NCBI RefSeq assembly: GCF_016808335.1
Contig: NC_053141.1
Location: 4,167,326-4,231,325, forward strand
Reading direction: 5' to 3'
DNA from: Panicum virgatum
Taxonomy: Eukaryota; Streptophyta; Magnoliopsida; Poales; Poaceae
DNA length: 64,000 nt
A program made the translations under genes and the position numbers. Shown one piece after another: positions 1 to 11,590 of the stretch. Each line of letters opens with the position of its first letter. Position 1 is the first letter of the stretch. The notes beneath the pieces are model-generated. The model ran no database searches and had not been told where the DNA came from. It worked only from the letters and a program-made list of their open reading frames with translations.

Positions 1-2
1 CG

Positions 3-3000
3 TCCCGCGCCGCCGCGGGGAGCGCGCGACCCGCGCGCGCGGTGCTGAGGGTGGCGGCGGCGGCGTCCGTTGGTCCGGGGAGGAGGAGGAGGGCCGCGGC
101 GGCAATGCAGCCGGCGAAGGCGGTGGCCCTGGAGGCGGGGAGCGGCGCGGCTGTCGCGGGGTTGCCGAGGCCCGACGCGATGGGGAGGTTCGGCAAGTTC
201 GGGGGCAAGTACGTGCCCGAGACGCTGATGCACGCGCTCACCGAGCTCGAGGCCGCGTTCCACGCGCTCGCCACCGACGACGAGTTCCAGGTGAGGGCGC
301 GCGCCGCCTCCTCCTCCCTCTGTCGAAATTCGGATTCGCGGGATTCCCTAGTCGTTGGGGGCTCGGAGATCCATTTTTACTCGTTGGGAGGATTTGAGCG
401 ATTCGGGCTCCCTCGTTCGATCGTGATGTGGTTTGCTTGACCTGATGGTTCCCGATGTGTGATTCGCGGTACTTGGGGGATGCCGCAACAAAAATTGTCC
501 CCTGAGTGGGTTCGATTCGCCGATTGCTTCGTTTCCTGTGTGGTGTCCCCTCCCCTTCCACTACCCAAGCCCGTGTAGGAGCGTACTGAAGAAACTAGCG
601 TTCCACTGTTTCTGATCAGGGGCAAGGACCCACCCCAAGAGGATTCTCAAGCCTGTGTGGTGCACTTTTTTTTTCCCACCATGTGATGATTCGAAATCAA
701 ACCATAAATCTGCCTGTTTAATTGAAAAAGGCATACAGTCTGTCAATATTTATATAGTACTTTATCAGCGTATCCTGTGATCCTTCAGTCACGAGGAATG
801 GCTGCGACTATATCATTCTACATTTGTGGACAGCATTCAAGATATATGTCTGACCCTGCTCTCCTCCTTTGCAGAAAGAGCTTGACGGCATCCTCAAGGA
901 CTACGTCGGCCGTGAGAGCCCCCTGTACTTCGCGGAGCGCCTGACCGAGCACTACAAGCGCGCCGATGGCACAGGCCCGCTCATCTACCTCAAGAGGGAG
1001 GATCTGAACCACACCGGCGCCCACAAGATCAACAATGCTGTCGCGCAGGCCTTGCTCGCCAAGCGGCTTGGGAAGCAGCGCATCATTGCCGAGACCGGGG
1101 CTGGCCAGCACGGTGTTGCCACTGCCACGGTGTGCGCCCGTTTTGGGCTGCAGTGCATCATCTACATGGGTGCCCAAGATATGGAGAGGCAGGCGCTCAA
1201 TGTTTTCAGGATGAGGCTTCTTGGTGCAGAGGTATGGTGAAAACATCCATCTTTCTTAAATTAAATGTGGACCTGCACATGCAGCAGTAGTACTTATTAA
1301 GAAAAGCATCCTCTATGAGTAACATGGCACACTTTCCTCATCAATTTCTTGCTTCCTTTTTGCTAAATAAATAACAGGTCAGGGCAGTGCATTCTGGGAC
1401 AGCAACCCTGAAGGATGCGACTTCGGAGGCTATCCGTGACTGGGTCACTAACGTGGAGACCACACACTACATCTTGGGCTCGGTTGCTGGTCCGCACCCA
1501 TACCCAATGATGGTGAGGGAGTTCCATAAGATTATTGGCCAGGAGACCCGGAGGCAGGCCATGGACAAGTGGGGTGGCAAGCCTGATGTGTTGGTTGCTT
1601 GTGTTGGTGGTGGATCCAATGCTATGGGCCTCTTCCATGAGTTTGTTGATGATCAAGATGTGAGACTGATAGGAGTGGAAGCGGCTGGTCATGGTGTTGA
1701 TACTGACAAGCATGCAGCAACTTTGACAAAGGGTGAAGTTGGAGTTCTCCATGGCTCAATGAGCTATTTGCTGCAGGATGCTGATGGACAAGTTATTGAA
1801 CCCCACTCCATCAGTGCAGGGTAAGTTTGATTCATGTTTACAAACATTCACAGGACTTTTGTGTTACACAGTGCAAGCTAAAGTATCCATTTTTTTTTGA
1901 ATCATAGGCTGGACTACCCTGGTGTTGGACCTGAGCACAGTTTCTTGAAGGATATTGGACGTGCTGAGTATGACAGTGTGACAGATCAGGAGGCACTGGA
2001 TGGTATGTTCATCTCTCTGTACCTTAACATCTTTTTTAATGTCTGCACCAACTTTGTCTAGTTGATTTCCAATCTACCAACTGAATGCTGATAGCATCAG
2101 GTTGGTGTGAGCTTTGAACACCCTGATTAACAGCATGTACATTTTGAATTTTCCTGATGTAACTGGTGCAAGATCCCGGTCTACGTGCTAAGTACTCCCT
2201 CCGGCCCAAAAAGCCTGTTCGTTTAACCTCTAAATTTGTCCCACAAAGATTCTTCATCTAGCATTCAGACCATTATAAAACTCTCCAGTTCACAAAGTCG
2301 AGCTTCCTGTTCTCGTGCCCTGAGACGGCCAGGTCAAACAACTAAATGGAAGCCCAAAAATCTGACGCAGAACAGCTCTGACATTTACTCCTGTTGTACT
2401 TAGAGTTAACCGATGCATGCATTTATCTCGGCTTGCAAAGCCAATTATGGATACTTAATTGGGGTATCAAGGACATTTTAGGATATTACTATTCTATCCA
2501 AGATTTTCTAAACGAACATTTTTTTTGGGGATGGAGGGAATAGCAATAATAAAAGTTACTGGGGGTGTCAGCTGTCTACGAATATCAGTACAATCGCAGT
2601 TTGTCCATTTGGGCCTCAAATTATTTTAAAAAATCCTAGTGGTGGCACCCCATGTGGAGCGTTTCAAATTGCTGGAAATTTTAATCCGTGAAGGCATCAC
2701 ATTTGCAGTATTTTAAATATGTACAATCAGCAAGATGTGATTCACTGGCTACCTTGAGAAGCCAACGAATCACATTTTCAGTAGTGTACCCACAATTTTC
2801 TGTCCTGAATGCTGTGTTCAGTATCTGATCCCATGACGACATTCACATGCAGCATTCAAGCGCGTCTCTCGTCTGGAGGGTATCATCCCCGCCCTGGAGA
2901 CCTCCCATGCCCTCGCCTACCTTGAGAAGCTCTGCCCGACCCTGCCTGACGGCGTGAGGGTGGTGGTGAGCTGCAGCGGACGAGGGGACAAGGATGTGCA

Positions 3001-3028
3001 CACCGCCAGCAAGTACCTCGAAGTCTAA
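3..3028 (+). CDS. TSB: Tryptophan synthase beta subunit, chloroplast (5' partial)
   Basis: This enzyme joins indole and serine to make tryptophan, the last step of the pathway, in the plastid, using pyridoxal phosphate (PLP). Five exons are seen: 3-290, 875-1231, 1378-1820, 1908-2002 and 2853-3028 (TAA). All junctions are GT-AG and the phases join cleanly, giving 452 visible residues. The mature start is the family-typical [15 protein letters not shown], followed by the PLP-lysine motif HKINNA, the catalytic-glutamate stretch ETGAGQHG and the phosphate-binding loop GGGSNAMG. Upstream of ATG 180 the frame stays open to the window edge and is rich in Ala, Arg and Ser, as expected of a transit peptide. 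The true start therefore probably lies before position 1; in-frame ATGs at 105 and 180 are less likely starts. Intron 4 holds a Stowaway-like MITE. No defect is seen in the catalytic core. Confidence 0.96.
2195..2540. mobile_element. Stowaway-like MITE in TSB intron 4
   Basis: The left end CTCCCTCCGGCCC and the right end (reverse complement TTCCCTCCATCCC) form imperfect terminal inverted repeats. The element is flanked by TA on both sides (2193-2194 and 2541-2542), the Tc1/mariner target. It is 346 bp, non-coding and lies wholly inside the 850-bp fourth intron. Confidence 0.7.
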
Positions 3029-3244
3029 TAGAACACCAAAGAGGAGGCTGAATGAAGGCTTTTCCTTGTCAAAAGTTGTGAAGGGTCCGATGATAATTTA
3101 GCACTGTTCCTTCTGATAAATTACCCAATAATACCCGGAAGCTTGTATTGTATTAGCTGGTAGCACCTTTGTCTGTTTGTTGTCTTGTATCATGTTTGTT
3201 TGTTTGTTGTCTTGTATTCAGAATGATGTTGACGTGGATAACTG

Positions 3245-3250
3245 AATAAA
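3245..3250 (+). promoter_or_regulatory. Candidate poly(A) signal of the TSB gene
   Basis: AATAAA lies 217 nt after the TSB stop, in T- and G-rich sequence. The distance suits a plant 3' UTR, but plant signals are degenerate and other near-matches occur nearby. Confidence 0.4.
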
Positions 3251-4080
3251 CAAATGCCAAGCTTTCTACTAAGCTCTCCGCTGCTGCGAAGCTTTGCTTG
3301 CGTCTGTTAGTATAACTCTGATGGTTCTACCTTAATGAAATGACGCGCAGTTCTCCTGCGCTGTTCGAGGAAAAAAAACTCTGATGGTTGGGATTTGAGA
3401 AGATCCATCTTTGTGACGCTGTTCGCAGTTGATTCGTTGCTGATCCATCTCGATATGTTTTCAGTGGTTGATCCCTCGAGCCGTCACTTTGCGATGTCCA
3501 TTCCTGTTGATTCGTTGGCTTGTTGCCGCTGGGTAGGCAAAACTTAAAAGGTGATCTATTTGGACTTGGTTTACTGAACCAGTTGCCGCGTTGAGCCGCA
3601 ATCTGGCTGTCGACATCTTTTCGATTCCAGTGGTTGATCTTCCTAATTAATCAGTAACAAAAAAATAAACCAAAATTTTATTGAATTAAGAAAATTTTCT
3701 TAAGTGGTTGATCTATTTTATTGACATTTTTATTTTTTGCTAATAATTCATACATCAGTCTAAAAAATTGTCACCATCTTTCAGCTGGGTCATCTTCCTC
3801 GTGCGAACAAGCGAGATGCCGAGCTGGACAAGTTGGGCTTGTTTTGGTGCCTCGAAAGTCAAGCTTCCCTCCCTGCATTGTTGGTGTCATCTGAACCCAG
3901 CTTTTAATTCAGTGGTTGAGCCCTCACGCTGTCTGGAAAGCTTTCGCCGCAGGTCAAAAGACAAAGACCTCTTCCTCGTACGAAAATGAGACACTCTGGG
4001 TCGAAAGGAACAGGTCGAGTGTGTGTGCGCGCGCTCCGTTGCAGCAAGCAAGCTGGGTGTCCATTGTTTGAGAGGAAAAA
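3251..4080. other. TSB downstream spacer, no gene seen
   Basis: About 0.8 kb of mixed-composition sequence between the TSB 3' end and the MULE. The short phrase 'gtggttgatc' recurs several times between 3470 and 3720, probably an old local duplication. I see no convincing exon. Confidence 0.5.
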
Positions 4081-4089
4081 AAAAAAGAA

Positions 4090-5644
4090 GAGTAAAGTCT
4101 ATTTTTAGCCATCCAACTCTTGCCTCGGTTTATTTTTAGCCATTGAACTCCAAAACCGGGTATCTTCGACCATCTAACTATCAAAATCGTTCACATTTGG
4201 CCATCCAACGGTTTTACAGGGCAGTTTCGCTGACGTGGACGCCACGTGGCAGCGGGGCCCACTTGTCAGCCTATTTTCTTCTCTTCTCTCTCATCTCTCT
4301 GTCTCTCTCTCTCTTCGAGCCCCCTGCTCGCGCGCGGCCCCCGCATCCTCAGTGGTGGGCGCCGCCCCGCGATGGGCTACGCCGCGATGGGCGCGCGCCT
4401 GCTCAGCCTGCCGCCGACCATCGCCGGGCCACGCTGCTCTTGCTCGGGAACAGCGCGCCCGACGCGCTCTCCGCGCTCGCGTCCTTCGCTGCCGGGGTCG
4501 GCGGAGGCGCCGCCGCCGTCGGGCTCAACGGCGTGCTTGGCGAGGCGATGTTTCTGTCCGCCGCCGTGCTCGGCGTTGTCACCCTCCGCGTCACCGGCCA
4601 CGGAGTCGCCGTCGACCGCGCCAGCTTCTTCCATGACGCGGGGTGGGGAGCGAGCGGAGCGGCGTGGGGAGCGAGCGGAGCGGCGGCGCTGGCGGCTCGG
4701 CCTCCCCTGCCTCGCGCCGTCGCCGCCCGATCCGGTGGCGCTGCGCGGCGGCTCCGTCCTCTGCCCCGCGCGCTTCCAATCGCCTCACCGCCGCCATCTC
4801 AACCTGCAGCTCGGCTCCGCGGTCATGGCCTCTGCTTCCGCTTTGCCATGGACTCTCTGCTCCGCGCGCCCCGCCGCCGTCGTCCGCGCGCCGCCGCCGC
4901 CGCCGTCACGCCGCGCCGGCCCGCCGCCGCCGTCCAGTGCGCGAGCCCGCCGCCCAACGTGCGGATCTCCGCAACTCAGCCGCGCGCAGGACCAATGAGG
5001 CGTGGCGGGGAGTAGGGGCCGAGAAGCCGGCGGAGGTCGTCGGAGAGGAGGATCAGGGGCGCACCCTAGGCCAACCGTTGGGGCACCACTCTTGAGCCTC
5101 TCCCCGATCCGCAGATCAAGCTCACCCTGCTCCTCCGCGCCGCCTCCGCGCTCCCACTCCGGTGGATGCACTGAGCATCGGCGGCGACCGCCGCGGCCGG
5201 AACCAGGCCTCGCCTTCCCCTTTGCCGGTGACAGCCCGGGAGAAAGAAGGCCGGCGTGGGAGGAGGAAGGCCGGTGCAGGAGGAGGAAAGCCGCCCAGGA
5301 GGAAGAAGTCCGGTGCGGGAAGGGCCGCCAGGGAGGGAGGCCAGACGAAGCCCGCCGCCGGCTTGGGGAGAGAGAAGGGAGGAGAGAGACAGAGGGGGGA
5401 GGGCGGGCGGCGCAGGGTGAGAGGAGAGGGAGAGGAGAGAAGAGAGAGAGATGAGAGGGGAGGGCTGACAAGTGGACCCCACCGCCATGTGGCGTCCACG
5501 TCACCAAAACCACCATCAAAACCACCCCGATGGCCAAATATGACCGGTTTTGAGAGTTGAATGGTTGCGGATGTCTGGTTTTGAAGTTGCATTGTCAAAA
5601 CCGGACACAGTGGATTGTTGGATGGCCAAAAATAGACTTTACTC
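4090..5644. mobile_element. Pack-MULE-like element with 9-bp target duplication
   Basis: The two ends are inverted repeats of about 190 bp, both beginning GAGTAAAGTCTATTTTT. They are flanked by identical 9-bp direct repeats AAAAAAGAA (4081-4089 and 5645-5653), the size Mutator-like transposases make. No transposase is present. The 1.1-kb interior is very GC-rich, unlike the flanks, and includes a recognisable host-gene fragment (separate entry) plus a CT-rich stretch near each arm. This layout, TIRs enclosing captured gene pieces, is that of a Pack-MULE. The perfect duplication suggests a fairly recent insertion. Confidence 0.85.
4372..4640 (+). pseudogene. Captured cation/calcium exchanger (CCX/NCKX-type) exon fragment
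   Basis: Translation gives SLPPTIAG, then, one frame over, ATLLLLGNSAPDALSALASF and AAVGLNGVLGEAMFLSAAVLG, followed by VDRASFFHD. This is the first alpha-repeat region of plant cation/calcium exchangers, where the usual motif is GNGAPD; here it reads GNSAPD. The reading frame slips near 4427-4431, where one base seems missing, so the fragment cannot encode the intact segment. It sits inside the MULE, so it is a captured piece of a gene whose parent lies elsewhere. The family call rests on motif recognition, not on an alignment. Confidence 0.72.
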
Positions 5645-5653
5645 AAAAAAGAA

Positions 5654-6221
5654 TGATGGGCAGATAAGGACAGGGAAAAAAAAGTTGAATTAACCGGTTC
5701 AAACTTCTGCAACCTTCAAAGTCGAATTAACCTCCATGCACGCAAAGAAGAGAACACAGCAGGTACAGACACATTACAACGGAAGAACTAGTCCAATAAA
5801 AAGCTACTATGCTTGCATGGTCTAGATGCTAATTAAGCTGATGAACTTGTGCTACAACCCCTGGAGAGAGAGATAGGAAGAGGAAGAGAGTCAATGCCCG
5901 AACCAACCCCCTTGCAGAATGTTGCGCCCCTCGCCTACTACCTCCGAATCACGAGGGCAACACCTTGCAAGGAGAGCACGCGGTGCGTTCTTGACTCCCC
6001 GCATTTGCCGGATCCTCCCGAATCTCGATTCCATCTGGTTTGATTTTTGATTCGACCCGCTCTTCATCCGTCTCCAGATTCGCTCATCCCCCTGCAGGCC
6101 TGCACCCGCCGAATTCCAAGCGAAATTCATCATCAGTAACAAGACAGTAAATAAAAATTTTGCTTCGAACTTCATTCGGTCAGGCATTCATGCGAGGAAG
6201 AAGCTAACCATACGGTGGTGG
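5654..6221. other. Spacer and HD-ZIP IV 3' flank
   Basis: Sequence between the MULE and the stop of the minus-strand homeobox gene. The right part (about 6000-6221) is probably the 3' UTR of that gene. No other gene is seen. Confidence 0.5.
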
Positions 6222-9200
6222 TCACCGGGCGCCGCCGGCGGCGGCGGTGTTGTCGGCAGCGAGGGCGGCCTTGATGCGCTCGACGGTGCAGGCGATGAGG
6301 CTGTTGACGGTGGCAACGGAGCCGAGGGAGAGCTTGGCGGTGGGGACGGAGTCCACCAGGATCTGGAACGCCACGGTGAGCAGCGACCCGCCGGCGCCGG
6401 CGCCGGGCCCGTCGGGCAGGATGGCGAACCCCGACGGCAGCAGCGCCACGTAGTCCGGGTCCCCGCCGTTGAGCACCACGTTCATGGCCACCGCGTCCAC
6501 CGGAGCGTAGATCACGTAGGAGCCCGCCGCGTCCGTGCAGCACTCCTGCAGGATCAGCATGTTGCTCTGGTTCGAGTTGGCGTTCTGCGTCCAAAACATC
6601 CATGGCCATGGCGGCACCGATGCGTCGTCAGATCACTGGAGCAGGGAAGGAGAATTATTGGCAGGTGATGATCTGGGTGGGTCGAGACGTACGTTGACAC
6701 GGAGGAGCGAGACGGCGTTGCCCTGGTCGCGGCCGTTGGCGATGTGCGCCATCTCCAGCACGTCACCGCCGTTGGAGAGGATGTCCCACTCACTGCGGGT
6801 GGCGTCGTTGCGGAGGAAGCTGAAGACGCGCGCTGGTGGCGCGGGGAGCCAGAAGGAGGTGGCGGCGTTGAGGATGATGCCGGGCGGGCGGCCGGGGTCG
6901 TCCACGCTCTTGCGCGTCATCACGCGCACGTCCTCGGGGCCGCTGCCCGACAGCGTCGTCCACTGGTGCGTCGTCGACGCCGTCACGCCGCCGCAGAAGC
7001 TCGCCACCATCCGCTCCGCCAGCCGGAGCATGCTCCGGCGCCCCTCCGCCGTGGTCACCACGCCCGCGTCGCCCGCTGCCGCAGCGGGCGCCGCGGGGAC
7101 ACTGCTGGCCATGGCGCTGGCGAGGCGCTCGCACTGCCGCTCCAGCGCCGCCGCCCACCGCCGCGCGCCGAACGCCAGCCCGGAGCTCACCAGCGGCCGG
7201 TACAGCTCGTGCACCATCGCGCCGTCCGCCTCCACGTGCTCCACCCACGTCACGCGGGAGTAGCCGTTCGGCATCTCTTGGATCAGGCAGCCAGAGGGGC
7301 GGCGCCGCCCGCGCGCCCCGGCCGCCCCGCCTGCGCGCAGGCCGTCGAGGGACACATCCACCACTGCCCAGCCGCCGTCTGGGTGCTGCTTGCAATAGCG
7401 CACAAACTGGCTCTCTCGTGTCGGCACCAGCGGCGACGGCATCTGGAACTCTGCTGTCATCTGGATCATTGATCGGCTGTATTAGTAACAGGAAAGAATC
7501 GATGTGATCAAATTGAGACGAACAAAATTGGAACTTTTGAGCGAGACTACCAGCTGCAGCGCGCCATTGTAGTTGCCTGCAACCCCTGTGGAGAGCACCT
7601 CGAGTGTGGCAGCTCGTGACACGATGCTTGAGAACAGCGTCGACCACTGGTTCTGCACACCATGGATGATGGATTGATTAGCACTCTCAAATTGTATACT
7701 GATGTGAATTTATTAGAAGGAAATTAGCATGCCAAATTTCCTAGTTGCTTACCACGTCCATGAGCATCTCAACCAGGTTGACGTGGTTCATGATGACAAC
7801 AACAGTCTCCCGCGAGGCCTCCGAGCGGAGCTCCGGTGACTTGGGGCCAACACCTCTGGGGAATCCACGGGCGTACTCCTCCTCGTTAAGAGTTTCAGTG
7901 GCAGTGCCATCGATGAGGGCGGGGACCCAGAGCGGCTCGCCGAGCTGGGCCATGCGCACCAGCTCCTCCATAGCGGCCACGGCGAGCTCGATCACCAGCG
8001 GCTTGTCAAATCCTGCCGCAGCTCCATGATGGCCGAGGCTGCCAAACATGTCCCCTGCTGCGGTGATGAGGTGGTGGGAGGAGAGCGGCAGAGGGTACGG
8101 CGCAACTGCAACTGAGGAGTTGTTGGATGAGTTGGGCAGCATGCTGGCGATGGGCTTGCCGACATACTTGGCAGCGATGGCGGAGATGCGGTCAATCTCA
8201 TCGCGGAGGCGCATGTTCTCAATGCGGAGATGGTGCTCGTCGAAGGACATCTCCCCGATGACGGCGGTGGCAGGTCCGCCACAGTTGGGGCAGGCAGCAT
8301 TGGTGAGTGCATCCTTGTAGCGCGCGTTCTCAGCGCGCAGCTTCTCATTCTCTGCCCGCAGCTGAGTGTTCTCCTGCCGCTCCTGCTGCGTCTGCACCAC
8401 CCATCATTGCAAACGCCAATGCCATTCCATTAGCACGAAGCCAACACATAGCATGCAGTGCAATGCAATACAAAGATTTGATGATCACTGTCAATCAGTT
8501 CCAGTACCTTCATCTGGGTGCGCTTGTTCTGGAACCAGAACTTGACTTGGAGAGGCTCCAGGCCCAGCTCCCGGCTCAGCTCCTTCCTCTGCTTGTCATC
8601 AGGGTGTGGGAACTCCTTGAAGAACCTGCATCGATCATCCATGCATTTTTTTTGCAACAATGTCAAATACTGAAGAGAAAGGAAAGTGCATGTGTGTATC
8701 ACAAGCCACTCCATTGAGAATTTGAGATGAGATGGAATTATGGATGACTTACGCTTCGAGCTCCTGGATCTGGTGCTGGGTGTGGCGGTGGTAGCGCTTC
8801 TTGCGGGGCCTCTGAAGGCTGAGGTCCTCCTGCAGCTCCTCCCCGCCAGAGCCTGATCCAACGCCGCCCTCCATGTTGTCGCTGCCGGACTTGCTCTCCA
8901 TCAGCAACTCATTGTGGTGCGGGCCGCACATGTCACTCCCGGTTGTGGCCGCCTGCTGCTGCTGGCCATGGTTCTGATGCTGCTGCTGTTGCATCACCGC
9001 GAGCTGATGCTGCCCATCCATCATGTTCTGCATTACACATTGCAATTTCAGCTGCAGGTTCATCCCAAGCACAATTAACAGAGATAACTTCAACCCAACA
9101 TGAATTGAACAAAAAAAAAAGATATGCTGGTGGTTCTTTTGGCTTGATCTTACACCACTCTTCTTCAAGTGTTACCTCTACATATTTTGAAACAAAATTT

Positions 9201-10698
9201 TCTGAAGGTAAATATATCATTGTTTCAGAAGAAGGTAGACAAACGACAGCAAGTACTGCAGCACAATTGCAAAACTAAGGACTCTTGTACTACTACCTTA
9301 GGTAGAAATAAAAACAGGAGCGCATGCATTTACTTGTTGGAGCAAAACGTGCAAGGTTTTAAGATGCCAGCATCGGTACCAACTCGCAAAGACTGTAGGA
9401 AGTTTCGGTACGCACTGCCGGAGCAATAAATTCTAGAAAGTAGTGATTAAGTTGTCGAAAAGGAGCGATTAAATCCAGAAGAGGAGCACGGCTCCGCACA
9501 CTTGCTTGAGAAATAAAGGATGCTCCAACTTGAACATGTTCAAGTATACAGCTGGTGCAGGTGCAGCAGCATATATGCAACTGAAAGCGCGGCACCAACC
9601 ATGCATTTCTCAATCTCAGGTGAGTGATGACGAGTGTAGTGGGAGCTAGCCTATTATTAAGCAATGCAGCGGATTAATCCTGGAGATTCGAGGCCCGCTT
9701 TTGGCATTTAATTATCTCCTACTTAAATGCCCGCCTTCCCTTTCACTACATTTCTATAACTACGCCGCATAGCTGAATTCATTTTAAGGATGAGGATAAA
9801 CCACTCAATTTCTCCTACTAGTAGTACTACTAAGGAAATGGGGTAGAGACTCCAGTAGGGACTCTATTTGGGTGACTAAACCCACATTTTAGTTATTTTG
9901 CTCAAATTTCCATCTCCAGCAAGGCCTCTATTTGGGTGACTAAAATGAGAGGGTGACTAAATTTCCTCACACACCCCCTCAATTTGGTCACCCTCTATTT
10001 AGGCTACAAAAAATAAGGCCCACCATTTTTTAAGTCTATTTAGTCGGTGTCGCTGGAGTTGAGACTACATTTTGAGTGACTAAACTTGGAAAGTAGGGGA
10101 CTAAAATGAGTTTTAGTCACTCAAATTTAGTCACTCCACTAGAGTTGCTCAAGAAATCTTGACACTGAAAGCACAGATTCATGAATGAAAAATAAAACAT
10201 GAGAAGAAGGCATCCATCCCCTCCTGTTCTCACTGAGGTACGGATACCCATACTACCCACAAGTGAAGCACACGATTCATGCACATACACATACACAACA
10301 TGATCTGTGTTGGCAAGGACAAGATACTCTACATTTTTCCGTGAGGAACCGTAAAAATAGAACAGATACAACTTGAGGAACCCATAAATATCACAGAATA
10401 GCTAGTACAAAACATGTACGTGTGTACTGCATTTTTCCGTGAAAAAATGCCCCATAAAAATCAAACAGATACTACGCATAGACATGCATCTGGGCAGAGA
10501 AAGTGAATCCCTGCTGATGATGAATCACGGAGCAAGATCGAGTTGCGTACAGAGAGAGGTTGTGGGGATGATGGCGCGAGGTGACGGGGATTGGCGTGCT
10601 GTTACCTGGCCGAGGGAGGCGGCGTAGCTGGCGAGGCCGCCGATCATGCCCGCCGCCGGCATGTTCCGGCCGGCCGGGATCATCATCCCGCCGGGCAT
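6222..10698 (-). CDS. ROC7: HD-ZIP class IV homeobox-START transcription factor (ROC7-like)
   Basis: A plant homeobox-leucine-zipper/START protein of the class that controls epidermal (L1 layer) identity. Minus-strand exons are 10698-10606, 9027-8753, 8625-8508, 8391-7753, 7652-7551, 7460-6693 and 6584-6222. All introns are GT-AG and the phases close exactly, giving 785 aa, a normal length for the class. The homeodomain starts at [16 protein letters not shown] and ends at [10 protein letters not shown] (exons 2-3). A leucine-zipper loop-zipper with the CPNCGG motif follows in exon 4, then START and the START-adjacent domain in exons 4-7. The start [10 protein letters not shown] was chosen because it follows a GC-rich leader and splices in frame to NMMDGQHQ. 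The symbol follows recalled rice collinearity (TSB, ROC7, FIE) and is less sure than the family. Confidence 0.95.
9325..9332 (-). promoter_or_regulatory. L1 box in intron 1 of the HD-ZIP IV gene
   Basis: The minus strand reads TAAATGCA, an exact match to the L1 box TAAATG(C/T)A that HD-ZIP IV proteins bind. It lies in the 1.58-kb first intron, about 300 bp from exon 2. An autoregulatory site is possible, but an 8-mer can occur by chance. Confidence 0.4.
9845..10150. mobile_element. MITE-like foldback in HD-ZIP IV intron 1
   Basis: A 300-bp stretch dominated by the phrase GTGACTAAA and its reverse complement in both halves. The ends GAGACTCCAGTAGGGACTC and (reverse complement) GAGCAACTCTAGTGGAGTG form a loose inverted repeat. 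The borders are not exact and no target duplication was found. Confidence 0.45.
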
Positions 10699-10708
10699 AG
10701 CCAGCCTG

Positions 10709-10758
10709 CTATTGCAAGCTATACCCTGCTCCTCCCATGAACCCTAGAATCTCACCAT
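10709..10758 (-). promoter_or_regulatory. Two short uORFs in the HD-ZIP IV leader
   Basis: Just 5' of the main ATG the minus strand contains ATG-started ORFs of 9 codons (10738-10709, peptide MGGAGYSLQ) and 4 codons (10758-10744, MVRF). The first ends 10 nt before the main start. If the leader includes them they could lower translation. The transcription start is not known, so this is tentative. Confidence 0.4.
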
Positions 10759-11361
10759 GAACGCGCCTGCCCCTTCCCTTCTCGCTCCACCGACCGTCCC
10801 CGAGCTTGGATCTACGCCTCTGCGACCCGGCCGGCTGCTCGCTGGCTAGCTCCGTCCGATCCGATCTTCTTCCTCTTCGTCACACACGCGCTAGCCGATT
10901 GATCGACCCCGAGCTCAGCTCGCCGATCAAACAGTGAGAGATTAAAAGAGTGAGGACGTCGGAGGAGCTAGCCAGCGAGCGAGGAGGGAGGGAGAAAGGG
11001 ACGGCGGCGATGGGGATGGGGGGATTGGAGGAGGAAGACGAAGTGGTGGCGGTGGGGAGGGAAGGGGAAGGGTGGGAGGTGCCGTATTGAATACCCGGAG
11101 TTATTGTGGGAGAGAGCGAGAGGGTGCAACGGCATTCAATGTCGGCGTGGAGTTGCATGACTCACAGCAGCAGCCTGCTCTGCGTCTGCTGCCTCTCTCT
11201 CTCTGCTAGGGAGAGAAAGTCTGAGGAGAGAGAATGAGAGTAGCAGCGATCGTCCATGGGTAGATGCATCCATCCGTCCGCCATGGCCCATGGGTTGACG
11301 CTTGTACGTATATAGGAGCATATAGAGGACCATCTTGTACACCCATCTCCTATATAACATA
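10759..11361. promoter_or_regulatory. HD-ZIP IV 5' leader and promoter region
   Basis: GC-rich then AG-rich sequence upstream of the homeobox gene, with CT/GA microsatellite-like runs near 11190-11250. It probably holds the 5' leader and core promoter on the minus strand. No clear TATA box was fixed. Confidence 0.4.
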
Positions 11362-11590
11362 TTTAGTTCTTAAAAAAATTCTACAGTATTTATCACATCA
11401 AATTTTTTGACATATGTATGGAGTATTAAATAGAGTTGAAAAAATAATTAATTACACAGTCTAACTGATTAGCACGAGATAATCTTTTGAGCCTAATTAG
11501 TCCATGATTGGACACTATTTGTCAAGTAACAACGAAATATGCTACAGTGTCAAAACCCAAATTTTTTCACCAACTAAACACACCCCTAGT
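11362..11590. mobile_element. Grass MITE copy 1
   Basis: It begins near TTTAGTTCTTAAAAAAATTCTAC and ends CACCAACTAAACACACCCC. The order of internal landmarks (ATCACATC, GAGTATTAAATAGAGTTGAAAA, AGCCTAATTAGTCCATGATTGGACA, ATGCTACAGT) recurs in copies at about 50.4 and 51.2 kb. It is short and non-coding. Confidence 0.6.

Noticed and set aside
485..540. tRNA-like GGTTCGATTC word in TSB intron 1
   Set aside because: No matching acceptor stem or anticodon arm around it.
4143..5712. Long overlapping frames on both strands at 4.1-5.7 kb
   Set aside because: They arise from high GC content inside the Pack-MULE. Only the exchanger fragment shows family motifs.
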